A program made the translations under genes and the position numbers. 64,000 bases of DNA from Limosilactobacillus secaliphilus (lineage in GTDB: Bacteria > Bacillota > Bacilli > Lactobacillales > Lactobacillaceae): positions 124,001-188,000 of the forward strand of contig NZ_JQBW01000004.1 in the NCBI RefSeq assembly GCF_001437055.1. Direction: 5' to 3'. Below, one piece after another: positions 55,845-64,000 of the stretch (position 1 is its first letter; every line of letters starts with the position of its first letter). A model generated the notes under the pieces. The model was not told where the DNA came from. It searched no databases and worked only from the letters and a program-made list of their open reading frames with translations.

Positions 55845-56670
55845 GATTATTCTCCTTTACTTGTTCATACCACTTCAGCTGAGGCGAGTGCTGACGACGC
55901 CAGAGCACCAAGGCAATGCTGACAACAAAAATCAGGACTGACAATAGTTGCGAAACCCGAATAGGACCCCACATCAAACTATCCGTCCGCATTCCTTCAA
56001 TCCAAAAACGACCTAACGAATACCAAATAAGGTAAGCAAAGAAGACCTCACCTTCCTTAAACAAGTGACGCCGATGACGCAAACTAACCAACAAGACGAA
56101 GCCGAGCAGGTCCCACATGGATTCATAGAAAAAGGTCGGCACGCGGTAAGCGCCAGAAATGTCCATCTGCTTAATGATCCACATCGGTAAATGCTGGGCC
56201 ATCAAGGCGGACTTAGTGGTGATTGTCCCAAAGGCTTCTTGATTCATGAAGTTGCCCCAGCGACCAATTGCCTGCGCCAAGATAACGGTCGGCGCAATGA
56301 CGTCCAGCATTGTCCATACCGGCAACTGACGGACATGGCAAAGGATCAAGAGAGTCACAAAGCCACCAATAATTGCACCATAAATGGCAATGCCGCCGTC
56401 CCAGATGGCAATGATCTCACTCGGGTGCAAGCGGTAGTAAGGCCACTGGAAGACCACATAATATGTCCGGGCACAGATGATCGCGATTGGTAAGGCCCAG
56501 AGCAGGTAATCATAAAAGACGTCTTCGTTGATGCCTTGACGCTTGCCTTCCCTGATTGACAACCACAGGGCCAGAATTACTCCACTGGCAATGATGACTC
56601 CATACCAATGAATGGTGAACGGGCCCGCTTGCCAAGCAATGGGGTTCAAGGCCAAAGTTTTACTGATCAT
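55834..56670 (-). CDS. lgt: Prolipoprotein diacylglyceryl transferase
   Basis: 278 residues, polytopic membrane enzyme that adds diacylglycerol to the lipobox Cys of lipoproteins. Seven or so helices. Marks are the WYGVIIASG segment near the N-terminus and the Lgt signature around IGRWGNFMNQEAFG (about 135-148). I start it at ATG 56670, which overlaps the end of hprK by 11 bp and has GGGAG ten bases upstream; the ATG ten codons earlier lies deeper in hprK and lacks a ribosome site. Confidence 0.95.
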   Translation of the reverse strand: MISKTLALNPIAWQAGPFTIHWYGVIIASGVILALWLSIREGKRQGINEDVFYDYLLWALPIAIICARTYYVVFQWPYYRLHPSEIIAIWDGGIAIYGAIIGGFVTLLILCHVRQLPVWTMLDVIAPTVILAQAIGRWGNFMNQEAFGTITTKSALMAQHLPMWIIKQMDISGAYRVPTFFYESMWDLLGFVLLVSLRHRRHLFKEGEVFFAYLIWYSLGRFWIEGMRTDSLMWGPIRVSQLLSVLIFVVSIALVLWRRQHSPQLKWYEQVKENNHEQ

Positions 56671-57637
56671 TTTTTGGCGTCTCCCGCCGTGCTTTATCAC
56701 GGGCTGTGTTCTGCTTGATCAACCGGCTCAGGTTTTCGTCAAAGGTTTCGGTGGCATCGTAACCCATCGTGTTGGCACGGTAGTTCATTGCCGCCGATTC
56801 AATGATGATTGCCAGGTTCCGCCCAGTCCGCACTGGTACGGAAACCTTTGGCACCACGACGCCTTGGATGGTCTGGGTATCGCCACGGTCACCCAAACGA
56901 TCAAACTGGGTATCCGGCGTCCACGTTTCCAAGTGCACGATAAAGTCAATCGTGTCTTCCGGCATGATGGCACCCGTTCCATACAGGGTCATGACGTTGA
57001 TAATCCCAATTCCCCGAATTTCCATCAGGTGCTGCAGGATTGCCGGTGCACTGCCGACCAACGTCTGTTCATCACGAGCATATACCTCGACCCGGTCGTC
57101 AGCGACTAAGCGGTGGCCACGCCGGACCAATTCCAGGGCCGTTTCACTTTTCCCAATCCCGGAATCTCCGGTGATCAGGACCCCAACCCCGTTGATATCA
57201 ACCAAGACACCATGAACCGACTTTCTTGGCGCCAACCGGCTAACCAAATAAGAAGTCATGTTGCCGAGAACCCGCGAAGATGTCAGGTGGGTGCCTAAAA
57301 TTGGAATGTGGGCTTCCTTCGCCGCCTTTTGCAATTCCGTCATCACCGGCAAGTCTGTGGAAACCACGAAGCATGGCGTTTGTGGCTTGCACATCCGTTC
57401 CAGGTAAGTCTTTCGTTTTTCATGGGTCAATTCGTTGGCAAAGGCCGTTTCCGTAATTCCCAACAATTGAATTCGTTCGGCCGGATAGTGGGTAAAGTAA
57501 CCCGCAAACTCCAAGGCCGGCCGACAAATATCACTCGTAATGATGGGACGGTCCAAGTAGTCTTTCCCTTGAATGACCTTTAGGCGGACGTTTTTGACCA
57601 AATCGCCAACCGTTACGCTACTGACACTCTGTACCAT
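56660..57637 (-). CDS. hprK: HPr kinase/phosphorylase
   Basis: 325 residues. Phosphorylates HPr on Ser46 in response to glycolytic intermediates and ATP, and removes it again; P-Ser-HPr is the cofactor of CcpA. The N-terminal domain covers about 1-130. The Walker A loop GDSGIGKS lies at 157-164, LVADDRVEV follows, and the family signature MEIRGIGIINV lies at about 205-215. GGAGG precedes the ATG. Translation is coupled to lgt. Candidate cre sites elsewhere in the window fit this control circuit. Confidence 0.97.
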   Translation of the reverse strand: MVQSVSSVTVGDLVKNVRLKVIQGKDYLDRPIITSDICRPALEFAGYFTHYPAERIQLLGITETAFANELTHEKRKTYLERMCKPQTPCFVVSTDLPVMTELQKAAKEAHIPILGTHLTSSRVLGNMTSYLVSRLAPRKSVHGVLVDINGVGVLITGDSGIGKSETALELVRRGHRLVADDRVEVYARDEQTLVGSAPAILQHLMEIRGIGIINVMTLYGTGAIMPEDTIDFIVHLETWTPDTQFDRLGDRGDTQTIQGVVVPKVSVPVRTGRNLAIIIESAAMNYRANTMGYDATETFDENLSRLIKQNTARDKARRETPKNDQ

Positions 57638-57668
57638 CAGTTTGCCTCCTCACAAGCATTGCGCCTGT

Positions 57669-57998
57669 TTATTTCTTAATATCATGTTCTTCTACGTCGT
57701 GCAGTTCTTTACGCTGGGGCTTAGATTCAGTTTTGCCCCCTAAGTGCCGCAAGATCGTGAGTAGATCAGTCCCTGGATTATCCGCGGGGATGGTGATTGC
57801 CAACATGATGTAAATCAAAATTCCCGGTACGATAGTGGTCAGCGCAGTCAGGATTAGATAAGCAACCCGTAAAAAGTTAGAGTTCACGTGCAGGTAGTGA
57901 CCAAGACCACCGAACACACCTGCCAGCTTCCGGTCAGTTGACGACCGTTTCAAGCGCCGTTGATTGCGTCTTTCTTCTCGCAAATTCAGGACCCCCAT
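57669..57998 (-). CDS. PspC-domain membrane protein
   Basis: 109 residues. A basic N-terminus (REERRNQRRLKRSSTDRK) is followed by the PspC signature KLAGVFGGLGHYL (about 25-37) and a membrane helix pair (about 42-70), then a charged cytoplasmic tail. PspC domains take part in envelope stress sensing. The ATG at 57998 has no good ribosome site; a TTG six codons downstream has GGGGG at a proper distance, so the true start may be there. Lies between prfB and hprK, same direction. Confidence 0.82.
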   Translation of the reverse strand: MGVLNLREERRNQRRLKRSSTDRKLAGVFGGLGHYLHVNSNFLRVAYLILTALTTIVPGILIYIMLAITIPADNPGTDLLTILRHLGGKTESKPQRKELHDVEEHDIKK

Positions 57999-58044
57999 TT
58001 CTATTCTTATTTTAGTGCACTTTGTTTCAATTCAGCAATCCACA

Positions 58045-59161
58045 TTAATTTGGATTTTTCTTACTCAATTGCCATTGCAGGTAAGCATTGATGAACGGAT
58101 CCAAGTCGCCGTCCATCACACTGTCGACATCGTGGGTTTCGTAGCCGGTCCGGTTATCCTTAACCAACGTGTACGGGCAGAATACGTAGGAACGAATCTG
58201 CGAACCCCAGCCGATGTCCTTCTGCTCGCCTTCGATTTCGGCCCGCTTCTTCTCCTGCTTTTCTTGTTCCAATTCGTACAGCTTGGACTTCAGCATGTTC
58301 ATCGCGGTGACCCGGTTTTGCAGTTGCGAACGTTCCGCTTGCGAAGAAGCAACCAGGCCCGTTGGCAGGTGGGTGATCCGGACAGCTGATTCGGTCTTGT
58401 TAATGTGTTGACCACCAGCACCGCTTGACCGGAAAGTGTCCACCCGCAAATCGGACGGGTCGATGTCGACGTGAACACTGTCATCTAATTCCGGCATCAC
58501 ATCGACCGACGCAAACGAGGTGTGCCGCCGACCAGCCGCATCAAATGGGGAGATCCGCACTAGCCGGTGAACCCCCTTTTCGGGATGCAGGTAGCCAAAC
58601 GCATTGTGGCCCTTAATCAAGAGGGTCACGCTCTTAATGCCGGCTTCTTCACCGGCTTCATATGAGGCTGTTTCCACCTGAAAATGGTGCTGGTCAGCCC
58701 AGCGGGTGTACATCCGCAACAGCATTGATCCCCAATCCTGGGCTTCGGTGCCACCTGCGCCCGGGTGGATTTCCAAAATGGCGTTCTTGGCATCATACTT
58801 ACCGCTCAGCAATTGACTCAGGCGGTAGTCCTGCAATTCCTTCGCTACTTTAGGAAACTCATCATCCAGTTGCTGCTGCAGGTCCTTGTCGGGTCCCTCC
58901 TTCAGCAGTTCGATGGTCACATCCAAATCTTCCAAACTCTTCTTCAGGTGGGTGTAGGTATCACGCCGTTGCTTCAACTCGTTGGTCTCGTTAATCAACG
59001 ACTGAGCTTTCTCACTATCATTCCAAAAGTCGGGAGCGGTCATCTGGTGCTCGTTATCGGCGATCTGCTCGTTCAACGCGTCCAGGTCAAAGAGACCTCC
59101 CGAAGCGTGCAACTTCTGCTTGCATTGCTTCTAATTTCTGACTTGCACTTACTAAATCCAC
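58045..59161 (-). CDS. prfB: Peptide chain release factor 2, with programmed +1 frameshift
   Basis: 371 residues after frameshifting. Releases peptides at UGA and UAA. Zero frame begins at GTG 59161 (ribosome site AAGGAG) and reads 24 codons, [20 protein letters not shown] then GRSL, to an in-frame TGA at 59089-59087. A +1 shift at CTT TGA C enters the long frame at Asp25. The long frame contains the anticodon-like SPF region ([16 protein letters not shown]) and the catalytic GGQ in [11 protein letters not shown] (about 240-250). Low RF2 raises shifting, the classical autoregulation. Confidence 0.96.
59087..59100 (-). other. prfB programmed frameshift site
   Basis: On the minus strand, GGGAGGTCTCTTTGAC: an SD-like GGGAGG three bases before the slippery CTT TGA C, as in the known RF2 frameshift sites. 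Confidence 0.93.
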
Positions 59162-59184
59162 AATAATTCTCCTTTTAACAAACA

Positions 59185-59208
59185 AAGGGGTTGCACACAC
59201 AACCCCTT
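59185..59208 (-). terminator. Hairpin between secA and prfB
   Basis: A perfect 9-bp stem AAGGGGTTG/CAACCCCTT with a 6-nt loop; on the minus strand it is followed by TGTTTG. A terminator or attenuator at the secA end. Confidence 0.72.
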
Positions 59209-59227
59209 CATCTAATCTTTTACTCTA

Positions 59228-61591
59228 TTAACGGGTAACGTTTTGCCGAATTTCGGACTTCATAAACAGACGGGTCGTTTCATACTCAATATCAGCAATC
59301 ATTTGTTCAAACATGTGGTAACCAGCGGTCTGGTATTCAACCAGTGGGTTCAATTGACCATAACCACGCAGGCCAACTGATTGACGGAACTGGTCCATTT
59401 CATCGATGTGATCAGTCCAGTGGGCATCAACCACCCGCAAAATAACCACTTTTTCAAACTCAAGCATCTGTCCCGCATCATACAGCTGACGTTGCTTGTC
59501 TTTGTAAACACCTTCAGCCCGGCTCATCAGATAATCAACAATTTCGTCAGGGCTCTTGCCTTGCAGGTTCCGGACACTGATCGTATCAGGATTAACCAGC
59601 ACTTCACCAGCAAAGTCAACGATCTTCTGTAATTCCCATTGATTCTGATTGCCTAAGGTATGCTGATCAACTTCCCGCTGAATGGTCCGTTTAACCATCG
59701 GCATCAGGACCCATTTCAGTGATTTCTTTTCTTCAATGACCTGCTGCCGTTCCTTGTAGATGATTTCACGCTGTTCACGCATTACGTCATCGTATTGCAG
59801 AACGTTCTTCCGTGAGTCGTAGTTGTTACCTTCAACCCGCTTTTGGGCGGATTCAACCTGTTTGGTCAGGAAACGACTCCGAATAACCGCGTCATCGCCT
59901 TCAACCTTCATCTTCTTCAAGAAGGCTTTGATCCGGTCACCACCAAAGCGCCGCATCAAGTCATCTTCCAGTGACAGGTAGAATTGTGACAGACCTGGGT
60001 CACCTTGCCGGCCGGAACGACCACGCAATTGGTTATCAATCCGCCGTGATTCGTGCCGTTCAGTCCCTAAGACAGCCAAACCACCAAGCTCTTTGACGCC
60101 GGGGCCCAACTTGATGTCAGTCCCCCGCCCGGCCATGTTAGTCGCAATCGTTACGGCACCTACTTGACCGGCGTTCTTGATGATGTCGGCTTCCTTCTTG
60201 TGGTTCTTCGCGTTCAAAACCACGTGCGGGATCCCGGCTTGGTCCAACAAGTGTGACAGGTATTCTGACGTTTCAACGGCCACCGTACCAACCAGGACTG
60301 GCTGACCCTTTTCGTGCAGCTTCTTGATCCGCTTAACAACCGCAGCAAATTTGCTTTGCAGGGTTGGGTAAAGCAGGTCCGGTTCGTCTTTCCGAATGAC
60401 TGGCCGGTTGGTTGGAATGGTGATAACTTCCATGTTGTAAATTTCACGGAATTCTTCCATTTCCGTCCGGGCCGTCCCCGTCATCCCAGACAGCTTGCTG
60501 TACATCCGGAAGAGGTTTTGGTAGGTGATGTTGGCCATCGTCTTGTTCTCTTCTTGAATCTCAACGCCTTCCTTGGCTTCAATCGCCTGGTGGAGACCAT
60601 CGGAAAAACGCCGGCCCTTCATGACACGACCGGTAAAGGAATCAACAATCAAGACTTCACCGTCACTAACAACATAATCCTTGTCCCGGATCATGATGTA
60701 GTTGGCCCGCAGCGCTTGATCCAAGTGGTGGGTCAAAGCGGTGTTGTCCGGATCATACAAGTTACGCAGGTTGAAGTACTTTTCAGCCTTTTCGATCCCC
60801 TGGTTAGTCAGAGAAACCGTCTTGGATTCCAGATCGATCTTGTAGTCTTCGTCCTTTACCAGCTGCTTAACAAAGCGGTCAGTCTGCTGGTAGAGCTTGG
60901 AAGTCCCCGTACCAGGACCGGAAATGATCAGCGGCGTCCGGGCTTCATCGATCAGGATGGAGTCCACTTCATCAACGATACAGTAGTTCAGTCCCCGTTG
61001 TACTTGGTCTTCCTTGTAAACGGCCATGTTGTCACGCAGGTAGTCGAAACCAATTTCACTGTTGGTTGAGTACATGATGTCACATTGGTAAGCTGCCCGC
61101 TTCTCTTCAGGGCTGGCCTCACTGCTGTTGACCCCAACGGTACAACCGAGCCACTTGTAGAGCTTACCCATTTCTTCCGCGTCACGGTGCGACAGGTATT
61201 CGTTAACCGTGATGACGTGAACACCCTTGCCAGTCAGGGCGTTCAGATAAACCGGCATGGTGGCCGTCAAAGTCTTACCTTCACCGGTCTTCATTTCAGC
61301 AATGTTACCTTCATGTAGCACAATTCCACCCATGATTTGGACGTGGAATGGGTAGAGCCCTAAGACCCGTTTAGCACCTTCACGAGCAACAGCGAAGGCT
61401 TCTGGTAGTAATTTGTCTAAGCTCTCACCGTTTTGAATGCGCTGCCGAAATTCAGGCGTCTTGGCCTGCAATTGCTCATCAGTCAACTGGCTCATTGGCT
61501 TCGCATAACGTTCCACCTTATTGGCAATCCGATTGATGCGCCGCAATTCACGACGATCACTTTCAATCCACTTTCTAAGTATGTTCGCCAT
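59228..61591 (-). CDS. secA: Preprotein translocase ATPase SecA
   Basis: 787 residues. Motor for protein export through SecYEG. Walker A is [11 protein letters not shown] (about 99-109), the DEAD motif is [20 protein letters not shown] (about 207-226, split here as [10 protein letters not shown]), and [12 protein letters not shown] (about 488) is in the second nucleotide fold. It ends at SEIRQNVTR without the Cys-rich zinc tail found in longer SecA proteins. Hpf lies upstream, prfB downstream. Confidence 0.97.
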   Translation of the reverse strand: MANILRKWIESDRRELRRINRIANKVERYAKPMSQLTDEQLQAKTPEFRQRIQNGESLDKLLPEAFAVAREGAKRVLGLYPFHVQIMGGIVLHEGNIAEMKTGEGKTLTATMPVYLNALTGKGVHVITVNEYLSHRDAEEMGKLYKWLGCTVGVNSSEASPEEKRAAYQCDIMYSTNSEIGFDYLRDNMAVYKEDQVQRGLNYCIVDEVDSILIDEARTPLIISGPGTGTSKLYQQTDRFVKQLVKDEDYKIDLESKTVSLTNQGIEKAEKYFNLRNLYDPDNTALTHHLDQALRANYIMIRDKDYVVSDGEVLIVDSFTGRVMKGRRFSDGLHQAIEAKEGVEIQEENKTMANITYQNLFRMYSKLSGMTGTARTEMEEFREIYNMEVITIPTNRPVIRKDEPDLLYPTLQSKFAAVVKRIKKLHEKGQPVLVGTVAVETSEYLSHLLDQAGIPHVVLNAKNHKKEADIIKNAGQVGAVTIATNMAGRGTDIKLGPGVKELGGLAVLGTERHESRRIDNQLRGRSGRQGDPGLSQFYLSLEDDLMRRFGGDRIKAFLKKMKVEGDDAVIRSRFLTKQVESAQKRVEGNNYDSRKNVLQYDDVMREQREIIYKERQQVIEEKKSLKWVLMPMVKRTIQREVDQHTLGNQNQWELQKIVDFAGEVLVNPDTISVRNLQGKSPDEIVDYLMSRAEGVYKDKQRQLYDAGQMLEFEKVVILRVVDAHWTDHIDEMDQFRQSVGLRGYGQLNPLVEYQTAGYHMFEQMIADIEYETTRLFMKSEIRQNVTR

Positions 61592-61796
61592 AAAAGCGTC
61601 CTTTCCTTTAATTTGAATTTTTTACTAGCCTGCTGCTTAATCCTAACTGGTCGCAAACTAGTTCCATTTTAAGTTTCACATCAAAGATTTTACCATGAAC
61701 CAACGTTGAATTAAACTAATCTGTTGTTTGTCTGCAATTAAGTTAGGACCAGCAGATTTCAGCGACAAAAATGCCCTCCGTTAACATTCAAGTCGA

Positions 61797-61841
61797 CACA
61801 AAAAGTCCCCAGGATTCAGAAGAACCGAATACTGGAGACTT
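61797..61841 (-). terminator. Terminator of hpf
   Basis: AAGTCCCCAGGATTC (61803-61817) pairs with GAATACTGGAGACTT (61827-61841) with two mismatches/wobbles. On the minus strand it is followed by TTTTG. Confidence 0.85.
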
Positions 61842-61888
61842 CTTGCACTTAGGAATGGCAACTGCCACTCTTTTAGTTAACGATTAAA

Positions 61889-62434
61889 TTAGTTGATCTC
61901 AATCAGACCATAACGGCCATCATTACGACGGTAAACGACGCTGGTGCCGTTAGTTTCAGCATCCTGGAATACGAAAAAGTCGTGTCCCAACATGTCCATC
62001 TGTAAAACAGCTTCTTCTGAATCCATTGGCTTCAATGAGATCTGCTTAGTCCGGACAATCTTTAAGGAATCATCATTGTCGTTGGCGTTATCATCGCCTG
62101 GAACAAATTCGATGTTCTTGTAGCCCTTTTCACGGGACTTGCGGTTCACACGGGTCTTGTATTTACGGATCTGGCGCTCTAATTTGTCGGTTACTAAGTC
62201 AATGCTGGCATACATATCGTTGGATGTTTCTTCAGCTCTTAAAGTCAGGTATGGTAATGGAATGGTTACCTCGACTTTGAAGGTCTTGTTAGGGTAAACC
62301 TTCAAGTTAACATGAGCGGTTGCCTCAACATTATCTTCAAAGAACTTCTCCAGCTTACTAATCCGCTTAGTGACGTAATTACGAATAGCGTCAGTTAAGT
62401 CAACGTTTTCTCCACGAATATTGAATTTTAGCAT
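61889..62434 (-). CDS. hpf: Ribosome hibernation promoting factor, long form
   Basis: 181 residues. Binds the 30S subunit and joins two ribosomes into inactive 100S dimers. The S30AE domain (about 1-100) begins [20 protein letters not shown]. The C-terminal dimerisation domain (about 125-180) has [20 protein letters not shown] and closes [14 protein letters not shown]. The long form is normal in Gram-positives. Strong promoter and terminator of its own, as expected for a growth-phase gene. Confidence 0.96.
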   Translation of the reverse strand: MLKFNIRGENVDLTDAIRNYVTKRISKLEKFFEDNVEATAHVNLKVYPNKTFKVEVTIPLPYLTLRAEETSNDMYASIDLVTDKLERQIRKYKTRVNRKSREKGYKNIEFVPGDDNANDNDDSLKIVRTKQISLKPMDSEEAVLQMDMLGHDFFVFQDAETNGTSVVYRRNDGRYGLIEIN

Positions 62435-62512
62435 TGTACTCTTCTCCTTTCAGTACAAGCGATTGGGCTTGCTCTGATATCAGAAGGACCACTCTTCTCA
62501 TATCCTACCTTC

Positions 62513-62541
62513 ATTATAAGGTAGTTTGGCTTAATAAACAA
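62513..62541 (-). promoter_or_regulatory. Promoter of hpf
   Basis: On the minus strand, TTGTTT (62541-62536), 17 bp, perfect TATAAT (62518-62513). The -10 lies inside a palindrome CTACCTTATAATGAAGGTAG (62524-62505), which may be an operator. Confidence 0.7.
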
Positions 62542-62570
62542 TCATGACCAAGCTGTTCTTTGTGAACGTA

Positions 62571-63242
62571 TTAACCCGACAATGTCAGGGAAGACACACT
62601 AGCCGCCCCGGCAGCTTTCAACAAAGTGGCGGCATGATAGAGGGTACGCCCCGTTGTGTAAATGTCATCAACGAGGAGAATGCGGCGATGATCCAGACTT
62701 ACATCAGGTTGCAATTTAAACGGCTGTGGTGTCTGTAGGCGCTGTTCCCGGCTCTTAGCCGATTGGGGAACGCCTTTTTCTACCGCCCTTGTCAGCAACA
62801 AGTGGCCATCGTAACCATCAATCAGTCCGGCAGTTTGGTTAAAGCCCCTCGTAGCCATCGTCTCCTGGGTGACTGGAATGGGAACCAGGTAATCATACTG
62901 CTGGCGGTCAATAAAGCTTTGCATTTCGGCATGAAACACGGCCCGCAAGCGGTAATCGCCAACGAATTTATAACGGTGCATGAATTCCTTCATCGCCTGA
63001 TTGTAATGATACAGGCAACGATTATGGAGCACCCAGCCGTACTGATCTTGCCAGCGTCGGCATTCTGCACACAGGCCATTACCACTGCTACGGCCGCAAC
63101 AAGGGCAAAAGGGCCCCATATAATGCTGAAACTTTGCCCGGCACCGTTCACAAATCCGTGGTGGGGTCAGCGGCCCGAATAAAAACAGCTTGGCTATCGG
63201 TACCTGCCAATAGATGGGACGATTACAGAGCAGACATTTCAC
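62571..63242 (-). CDS. comFC: ComF-family competence protein ComFC
   Basis: 223 residues. Two N-terminal Cys clusters (CLLC, CERC, CPCC, CAEC) form zinc-binding knuckles. A phosphoribosyltransferase domain follows, with the PRPP-loop VDDIYTTGRTL (about 193-203). It acts with ComFA in DNA uptake or handling during competence. The start is GTG at 63242, ten bases after GGAGG, overlapping the end of comFA by 20 bp. Its genomic neighbour hpf is the usual one in lactobacilli. Confidence 0.92.
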   Translation of the reverse strand: MKCLLCNRPIYWQVPIAKLFLFGPLTPPRICERCRAKFQHYMGPFCPCCGRSSGNGLCAECRRWQDQYGWVLHNRCLYHYNQAMKEFMHRYKFVGDYRLRAVFHAEMQSFIDRQQYDYLVPIPVTQETMATRGFNQTAGLIDGYDGHLLLTRAVEKGVPQSAKSREQRLQTPQPFKLQPDVSLDHRRILLVDDIYTTGRTLYHAATLLKAAGAASVSSLTLSG

Positions 63243-64000
63243 TGAGCAGCCGCCTCCCCTTAATATTCATCGTCCGAATTTCTTTTTGCGCCTGCCGAAT
63301 GGAACGTGAATACTCATTGATCCAAAAATGCACCTGGCCATTGGGGCATTTTGCCGATCGTCCTACTCGACCCGCTATCTGGACCAAGGCCGATGAAGAA
63401 AAGACCGGTTCATCCGCTCCCAGAACCCCGACATCGATTCCCGGAAAGGTCACACCCCGCTCCAAAATGGTCGTGGTTACTAAAAACAGGTATTGATGGT
63501 CGCGCATCGCCTGCACTTTCGTCAAACGGTCTGGGTCATTGGAATAGACAGTGGCAAACTTAACTGAATGAGGCAAAACTCTTTGCAGAATGTCCTTCAA
63601 TGGACCTAGATCACTAATCCGTGGCACAAACAGCAAAAAGCGTTGTTGTGAACGGCAACGGGTTTTTAACCAGAATAATAAATGGGCCGGCAAGCGTCCC
63701 TTATTAAGCATCGCCCGCCAGTGCCAGCACAAATGACAATGAATCTCCGGCAAGAGATGACCGTGGTAACGCAAGGGTAAGTAGCTGACCTGCAAATGCC
63801 CACGACGGACCGCTTCAAACAGTGTTTTTCCAGGTGTCGCCGTCATCAATAACAGGCCGCCAGTGGGTTTTAAAGCCTGCTTGGTCGCATAAAGCAGGGC
63901 TTTGTTGCTCGCATATGGGAAAGCATCCACCTCGTCCACAATGAGCAGATCAAAGGCATGGTAAAAGCGCAGCAACTGGTGGGTCGTGCAGATGGTTAAC
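63223..64000 (-). CDS. comFA: ComFA DNA helicase-like competence protein (5' end beyond the window)
   Basis: Only the C-terminal 259 residues are present; the frame runs off the right edge. The first visible residues, TICTTHQLLRFYHAFDLLIV, lead to the Walker B/DEAD-like DEVD (IVDEVDAFPY). Then come motif III TATPG and the second RecA fold with VTTTILERGVTFPGIDV and the arginine-finger region QIAGRVGRS (motif VI). ComFA is the ATPase thought to pull single-stranded DNA through ComEC. Overlaps comFC by 20 bp. Confidence 0.93.
   Translation of the reverse strand, partial: LTICTTHQLLRFYHAFDLLIVDEVDAFPYASNKALLYATKQALKPTGGLLLMTATPGKTLFEAVRRGHLQVSYLPLRYHGHLLPEIHCHLCWHWRAMLNKGRLPAHLLFWLKTRCRSQQRFLLFVPRISDLGPLKDILQRVLPHSVKFATVYSNDPDRLTKVQAMRDHQYLFLVTTTILERGVTFPGIDVGVLGADEPVFSSSALVQIAGRVGRSAKCPNGQVHFWINEYSRSIRQAQKEIRTMNIKGRRLLSEMSAL

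Overview
The window is about 64 kb of chromosome from a low-to-middle GC Gram-positive, almost certainly a member of the Lactobacillaceae. The evidence is the surface protein with a KxYKxGKxW signal and an LPQTG anchor, the LysM/aggregation-promoting-factor-type protein, the SecA without a zinc tail, CcpA-like cre sites, a CtsR-like operator in front of clpP and HPr kinase. Together with the gene order, codon use and base composition near half GC, this points by impression to Limosilactobacillus (fermentum/mucosae-like). Genus and species are inference. The window is core chromosome. I see no insertion sequence, prophage, plasmid gene, CRISPR array or rRNA.

Layout. 1-4.6 kb: pgi, a glucose-uptake gene and a two-component system. 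4.6-8.3 kb: tmRNA, then an AT-rich accessory pocket holding one large LPXTG surface protein. 8.3-12.9 kb: an L-serine dehydratase operon that ends in a DUF59/SufT-like gene, an SDR oxidoreductase and an amino-acid permease with a hairpin-rich leader. 12.9-19.4 kb: a P-type ATPase, a LysM surface protein, a Cof phosphatase, an OatA-like acetyltransferase and a small unknown gene. 19.5-25.7 kb: a cell-wall precursor and c-di-AMP block (glmS, glmM, cdaR, cdaA, murB). 25.8-36.1 kb: exonuclease, GNAT, tsaE, pta, ung, a LURP-one protein, smpB, rnr, secG, a ClC exchanger and a permease. 36.3-40.9 kb: lower glycolysis (eno, tpiA, pgk, gap). 41.0-42.7 kb: tRNA-Arg and tRNA-Leu, two very small genes, clpP. 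42.8-50.6 kb: whiA, yvcK, rapZ, uvrA, uvrB. 50.8-62.4 kb: pgm, trxB, galU, gpsA, lgt, hprK, pspC, prfB, secA, hpf. The right edge has comFC and a comFA truncated by the window.

How the genes connect. The glycolytic genes, pgi, pgm, galU and pta handle central carbon flow. HPr kinase provides the signal that CcpA reads, and two candidate cre sites are visible (sda operon; promoter downstream of glmS). tmRNA and SmpB, both present, form the trans-translation system, with ClpP and RNase R as partners. GlmS, GlmM, MurB, OatA, Lgt and the LPXTG and LysM proteins make and decorate the envelope, and CdaA/CdaR sit with GlmM as usual.

The least-explained items are: two tiny genes with complete transcription signals between tRNA-Leu and clpP (43 aa basic, 38 aa acidic); a two-copy, about 127-bp double-hairpin intergenic repeat (29.7 and 52.7 kb); a cre-controlled short transcript in front of a small unknown gene (19.5 kb); and the serine dehydratase operon with its own DUF59 gene and a beta subunit that seems to lack the ACT domain. 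Nothing here is clearly a new defence or mobile system.
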